Shown here: positions 61,535 to 64,000 of the stretch, piece by piece
Position numbering within the stretch: the first letter of the stretch is position 1
How the letters are laid out: the number at the start of each line of letters is the position of its first letter
Source of the DNA: Psychrobacillus sp. NEAU-3TGS
Lineage (GTDB): Bacteria > Bacillota > Bacilli > Bacillales_A > Planococcaceae
Direction: 5' to 3'
Assembly (NCBI RefSeq): GCF_029955155.1
Contig: NZ_JAPNOZ010000004.1
Location: 226,985-290,984 of the forward strand
DNA length: 64,000 bases
Notes under the pieces: model-generated
Seen by the model: only the letters and a program-made list of their open reading frames with translations
The model's database searches: none
What the model was told of the DNA's origin: nothing
Translations under genes and position numbers: made by a program

Positions 61535-61954
61535 ATGCCAACACCAAGCATGGAAGACCATATTGAACAAATATATATATTAATCGAGCAGAAAGGATAT
61601 GCTCGTGTGTCTGACATAGCAGAAGCATTATCGGTATTACCGTCTTCCGTTACAAAAATGGTACAAAAACTAGATAAAGATGGTTTCTTAATATACGAAA
61701 AATATCGTGGTCTAACCCTTACAACAAAAGGTATGAAACTTGGTAAAAAACTAGTGAAACGACATGATTTACTGGAAGACTTTTTGCGATTAATTGGAGT
61801 AGAAGAAGAAAATATTTATGCGGATGTTGAAGGTATTGAACATCATTTAAGCTGGAATTCAATCGATCGAATTGCTGATTTGGTTTTATTTTTGGAAGAA
61901 AACCCAGAGCTGCAATCGAGACTTGTTGCATTAAAAGAAGAAACAACAGAATAA
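61535..61954 (+). CDS. mntR: Manganese-responsive DtxR-family regulator MntR
   Basis: The 139-residue protein is nearly collinear with B. subtilis Mnt[54 protein letters not shown] and [16 protein letters not shown]. Metal ligands Asp8 and Glu11 and the later His and EGIEHH residues are present, as is the short form without an SH3 domain. It represses manganese uptake when Mn is high. No mnt uptake genes adjoin. GAAAGGAAG precedes the ATG. Confidence 0.95.
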   Translation: MPTPSMEDHIEQIYILIEQKGYARVSDIAEALSVLPSSVTKMVQKLDKDGFLIYEKYRGLTLTTKGMKLGKKLVKRHDLLEDFLRLIGVEEENIYADVEGIEHHLSWNSIDRIADLVLFLEENPELQSRLVALKEETTE

Positions 61955-61994
61955 GAACAAATCCATTTACATGGTTATAAGGAGAGCGATACAT

Positions 61995-62855
61995 TTGGCA
62001 GAACTAGCATCAGGAGAGATAGTGAAATTACAAGTAAAGTCACAAGAGGGATCTAAATGGATTCTTCAGCATGATACGATGGAAATTCCATTAAACGCAT
62101 CAGAAGCGCCAGAAAACTTACAAGTAGATGAGACGATTGAAGTATTTTTATTCGTAGATCGAAGAGGTAATTTATCTGCTACAACTGCATTACCTACCAT
62201 ACAAAAAGGAACGTATGGATGGGCAAAAGTGATCAAGGTTTCTGAAAAAGAAGGGGCTTTTGTGGATATCGGTACTTCTAAAGAAGTGCAAGTAAAAGCA
62301 GAAGACTTACCGAAGATAAAAGAACTTTGGCCGGTAAATGGCGATCATTTATATATGACGCTTCGTACAGACAAAGACGGGGAATTATTTGGTCGTTTGG
62401 CAACAGAAGATCGAGTAGAAGAACTCTATATAGATGCTCCTACTACATTATTCAACCAAAATATTCAGGCAAGACCGTATAGATTATTGCCAATCGGGAC
62501 TTTCTTGCTAAGTGTGCCAGAGAACTATCGAATTTTCGTGCATCAATCAGAACGTGCAGAAGAACCAAGACTTGGACAAGATTTAACAGTTCGTATTATC
62601 GATACTAAAGAAGATGGCTCTTTGAACGGATCACTTCTTCCTCGTAATCACGAACGTTTAGGAGACGATGCGGAATCTATCTTCCGCTACTTAAATGATG
62701 TAGGTGGCAAAATGCCATTTACAGATAAGTCTACACCCGAGGAAATACAAGAAATGTTCTCTATGAGTAAAGCGGCATTTAAAAGGGCGCTAGGTAAGTT
62801 AATGAAAGAAGGAAAAATTGTACAAGCCGATGGTTGGACACAATTGAAGCTATAA
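61995..62855 (+). CDS. cvfB: S1-domain RNA-binding protein CvfB/YitL
   Basis: TTG 61995 with AAGGAGAG upstream is the start (an in-frame ATG at 61971 lies before that site). The 286 residues contain consecutive S1-like OB folds (GEIVKLQVKSQEGSKWIL; GTYGWAKVIKVSEKEGAFVDIGTSKEVQVKAEDLP; GQDLTVRIIDTKEDGSLNGSLLP) and a C-terminal winged helix (PEEIQEMFSMSKAAFKRALGKLMKEGKI). In staphylococci CvfB affects virulence gene expression through RNA binding. It follows mntR by 40 bases. Confidence 0.93.
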   Translation: MAELASGEIVKLQVKSQEGSKWILQHDTMEIPLNASEAPENLQVDETIEVFLFVDRRGNLSATTALPTIQKGTYGWAKVIKVSEKEGAFVDIGTSKEVQVKAEDLPKIKELWPVNGDHLYMTLRTDKDGELFGRLATEDRVEELYIDAPTTLFNQNIQARPYRLLPIGTFLLSVPENYRIFVHQSERAEEPRLGQDLTVRIIDTKEDGSLNGSLLPRNHERLGDDAESIFRYLNDVGGKMPFTDKSTPEEIQEMFSMSKAAFKRALGKLMKEGKIVQADGWTQLKL

Positions 62856-62860
62856 GGAGA

Positions 62861-62907
62861 AAGGGGTAAAAAGAATCGATTCAATCGGAACTTTTTACTC
62901 CTTTTTA
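62861..62907 (+). terminator. Intrinsic terminator
   Basis: AAGGGGTAAAAAG / CTTTTTACTCCTT stem with one G-U pair and T-run. Confidence 0.82.
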
Positions 62908-62947
62908 CGTACTAATGGGAGAGCCAATTGGAAAGGAGTTTGATAAA

Positions 62948-63865
62948 ATGAAAAAGTTTTTGCAAACAATAATGGCTATTATATTAGTAATAGGAGCATT
63001 TATTGCCCCGTCCATTGCACTAGCAGACTCAGATGGATCGACAACAGAAGAAGTGGTAAATGAGAAATTTGGTGCGCCGATCGTTGTATACGGTGGCAAT
63101 CTAACGGAAGAACAAAAGAATAGTGTAAAAGAAAGCTTAAAAATAACAGATAGCTCTGATATTCAAGAAATTGAAGTAACCGGACAAGATCTAGTAACCT
63201 ACTTAAAAGATGGAGATGCATCTGCTCGAATGTTTTCTTCTGCTAAGATTACTAGAAAGGATGCGGGAAAAGGGCTAGTCATTAATATTGTAACACCAGA
63301 TAATATTACAGAAGTAACATCCGAAATGTATGCCAATGCCATGCTAACTGCGGGTATTCAAGATGCAGTTGTTGAAATTGCAGCTCCTAAACCAGTTACT
63401 GGTCATTCTGCATTAGTCGGTATTTATAAAGCGTATGAAGTAACAGGCGGAAAGCTAGATACCGAGCGTACAGATGTAGCAAATGACGAGTTGTCTGTAG
63501 CAACAATACTTTCAGAAGAAGCAGGTATTGATGAAGCAAAAGTAAGTGAGCTACTGACAGAAATTAAAAAACAAATTGCCGAGCAAAACCCTGTGACGCG
63601 AGAAGAAGTAGAAAAAATCGTATCCGAGCAGCTCTCTAAGTTACAAATTGAGCTTTCTGAAAAAGATCGTCAGTTATTAATCGATATTATGGATCGGATT
63701 CGTCAACTAGATATCGATTTTAGTAAATGGTCCGATCAGTTAAATGATTTAAGTAAAACAATTGATGAAAAAGTCGGTAATCTTGTTGATAATGAAGGCT
63801 TTTGGCAAAGCGTTAAAAACTTCTTTAATAATTTGATCGATTCTATTCGTTCTCTATTTAACTAA
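62948..63865 (+). CDS. DUF1002 secreted protein
   Basis: ATG 62948 has AAAGGAG upstream. The 305-residue protein starts with a Sec signal peptide (MKKFLQTIMAIILVIGAF... cleavage near ALA-DS) and is exported. The mature DUF1002 domain (about 45-215) contains FGAPIVVYGGNLTEEQKNSVKESL, SSAKITRKDAGKGLVINIVTPDNIT and GHSALVGIYKAYEVTGGKLD; a C-terminal coiled-coil-like segment (about 220-290) follows. Function of the family is not known. Confidence 0.88.
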   Translation: MKKFLQTIMAIILVIGAFIAPSIALADSDGSTTEEVVNEKFGAPIVVYGGNLTEEQKNSVKESLKITDSSDIQEIEVTGQDLVTYLKDGDASARMFSSAKITRKDAGKGLVINIVTPDNITEVTSEMYANAMLTAGIQDAVVEIAAPKPVTGHSALVGIYKAYEVTGGKLDTERTDVANDELSVATILSEEAGIDEAKVSELLTEIKKQIAEQNPVTREEVEKIVSEQLSKLQIELSEKDRQLLIDIMDRIRQLDIDFSKWSDQLNDLSKTIDEKVGNLVDNEGFWQSVKNFFNNLIDSIRSLFN

Positions 63866-63869
63866 AAGT

Positions 63870-63908
63870 ACATCCTAATTGTCCATGATTGATGATTAGG
63901 ATGTTTTA
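63870..63908 (+). terminator. Intrinsic terminator
   Basis: ACATCCTAAT / ATTAGGATGT perfect stem and TTTTATATTT tail. Confidence 0.78.
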
Positions 63909-63973
63909 TATTTGTGGAAATTATAAAGTATACGTATTTGTATAGTCTTCTCCCAATATATAAAGTACATCTC

Positions 63974-64000
63974 TGTTTAGGGAAACTGCGACTTAAAGAG
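63974..64000. mobile_element. Left end of a third MITE-like element (cut by window end)
   Basis: TGTTTAGGGAAACTGCGA followed by CTTAAAGAG combines the terminal motif of copy 1 (TTTAGGGAAACTGCGA) with the next bases of copy 2 (CATAAAGAG). Only 27 bases are in view. Confidence 0.55.

Overview
The window is an AT-rich chromosomal segment of a low-GC Gram-positive bacterium of the order Bacillales. Many of its products are close to Bacillus subtilis proteins (MntR, NiaP, YclNOPQ, FloT/YuaF, NsrR/Hmp, HflX, YhfW). Gene starts follow strong AGGAGG-type ribosome binding sites with frequent TTG and GTG starts, and sigma-A, sigma-W-like, sigma-V-like and sigma-B-like promoters are recognisable. A member of the Planococcaceae (for example Psychrobacillus or a relative) is my inference, not a proof. 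No rRNA, tRNA, CRISPR array, prophage, transposase or plasmid function is visible; this is ordinary core/accessory chromosome.

Layout. 0-5.2 kb: 3' end of a carboxylesterase-type hydrolase, an MMPL exporter split by a one-base frameshift, a pentapeptide-repeat protein, and the DUF47-Pit phosphate transport pair. 5.4-10.5 kb: yuaF-floT flotillin operon behind a textbook sigma-W promoter, a cupin/HD-GYP phosphohydrolase, fumarase and a PCYCGC lipoprotein. 10.6-14.2 kb: sigV-rsiV-like ECF sigma/anti-sigma pair divergent from a MacB-type ABC system. 14.2-25.5 kb: methyltransferase, NhaC antiporter, acyl-CoA synthetase, VOC protein, HflX, an ABC exporter, a peptide symporter and a lipoprotein. 25.6-30.4 kb: a Fur-controlled siderophore uptake cluster (yclNOPQ type) followed by a decayed heme monooxygenase gene. 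31-43.9 kb: housekeeping and stress genes (PAP2 phosphatase, UDG-like protein, zinc transporter, thrC-thrB, niaP, CoA-transferase, Mpg glycosylase, divergent hmp/nsrR, pyrophosphatase, DsbA-like). 43.9-55.4 kb: FAD/Rieske oxidoreductase, PadR-controlled heterodimeric ABC exporter, and a transporter plus two M20 amidohydrolases. 54.8-64 kb: divergent yceI/hxlR, murB, cadC-cadA, a double GNAT protein, a 51-residue sigma-B-type membrane protein, mntR, cvfB and a DUF1002 protein.

Metal homeostasis recurs: Fur-box siderophore uptake, ZIP transporter, CadC/CadA efflux and MntR. So does envelope and oxidative or nitrosative stress: sigma-W/flotillin, sigma-V/RsiV, Hmp/NsrR, a HxlR regulator with a conserved N-terminal Cys, and YceI.

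I did not find a clearly new enzymatic or defence system. The least explained structures are in the intergenic DNA. First, four separate arrays of degenerate tandem repeats share an almost invariant 21-bp period although their core sequences differ (10.56, 15.7, 50.96 and 57.1 kb). Second, a family of roughly 0.5-kb elements with long GC-rich inverted arms and a common terminal motif occurs at 30.4 and 42.7 kb, with a third copy starting at the very end of the window.
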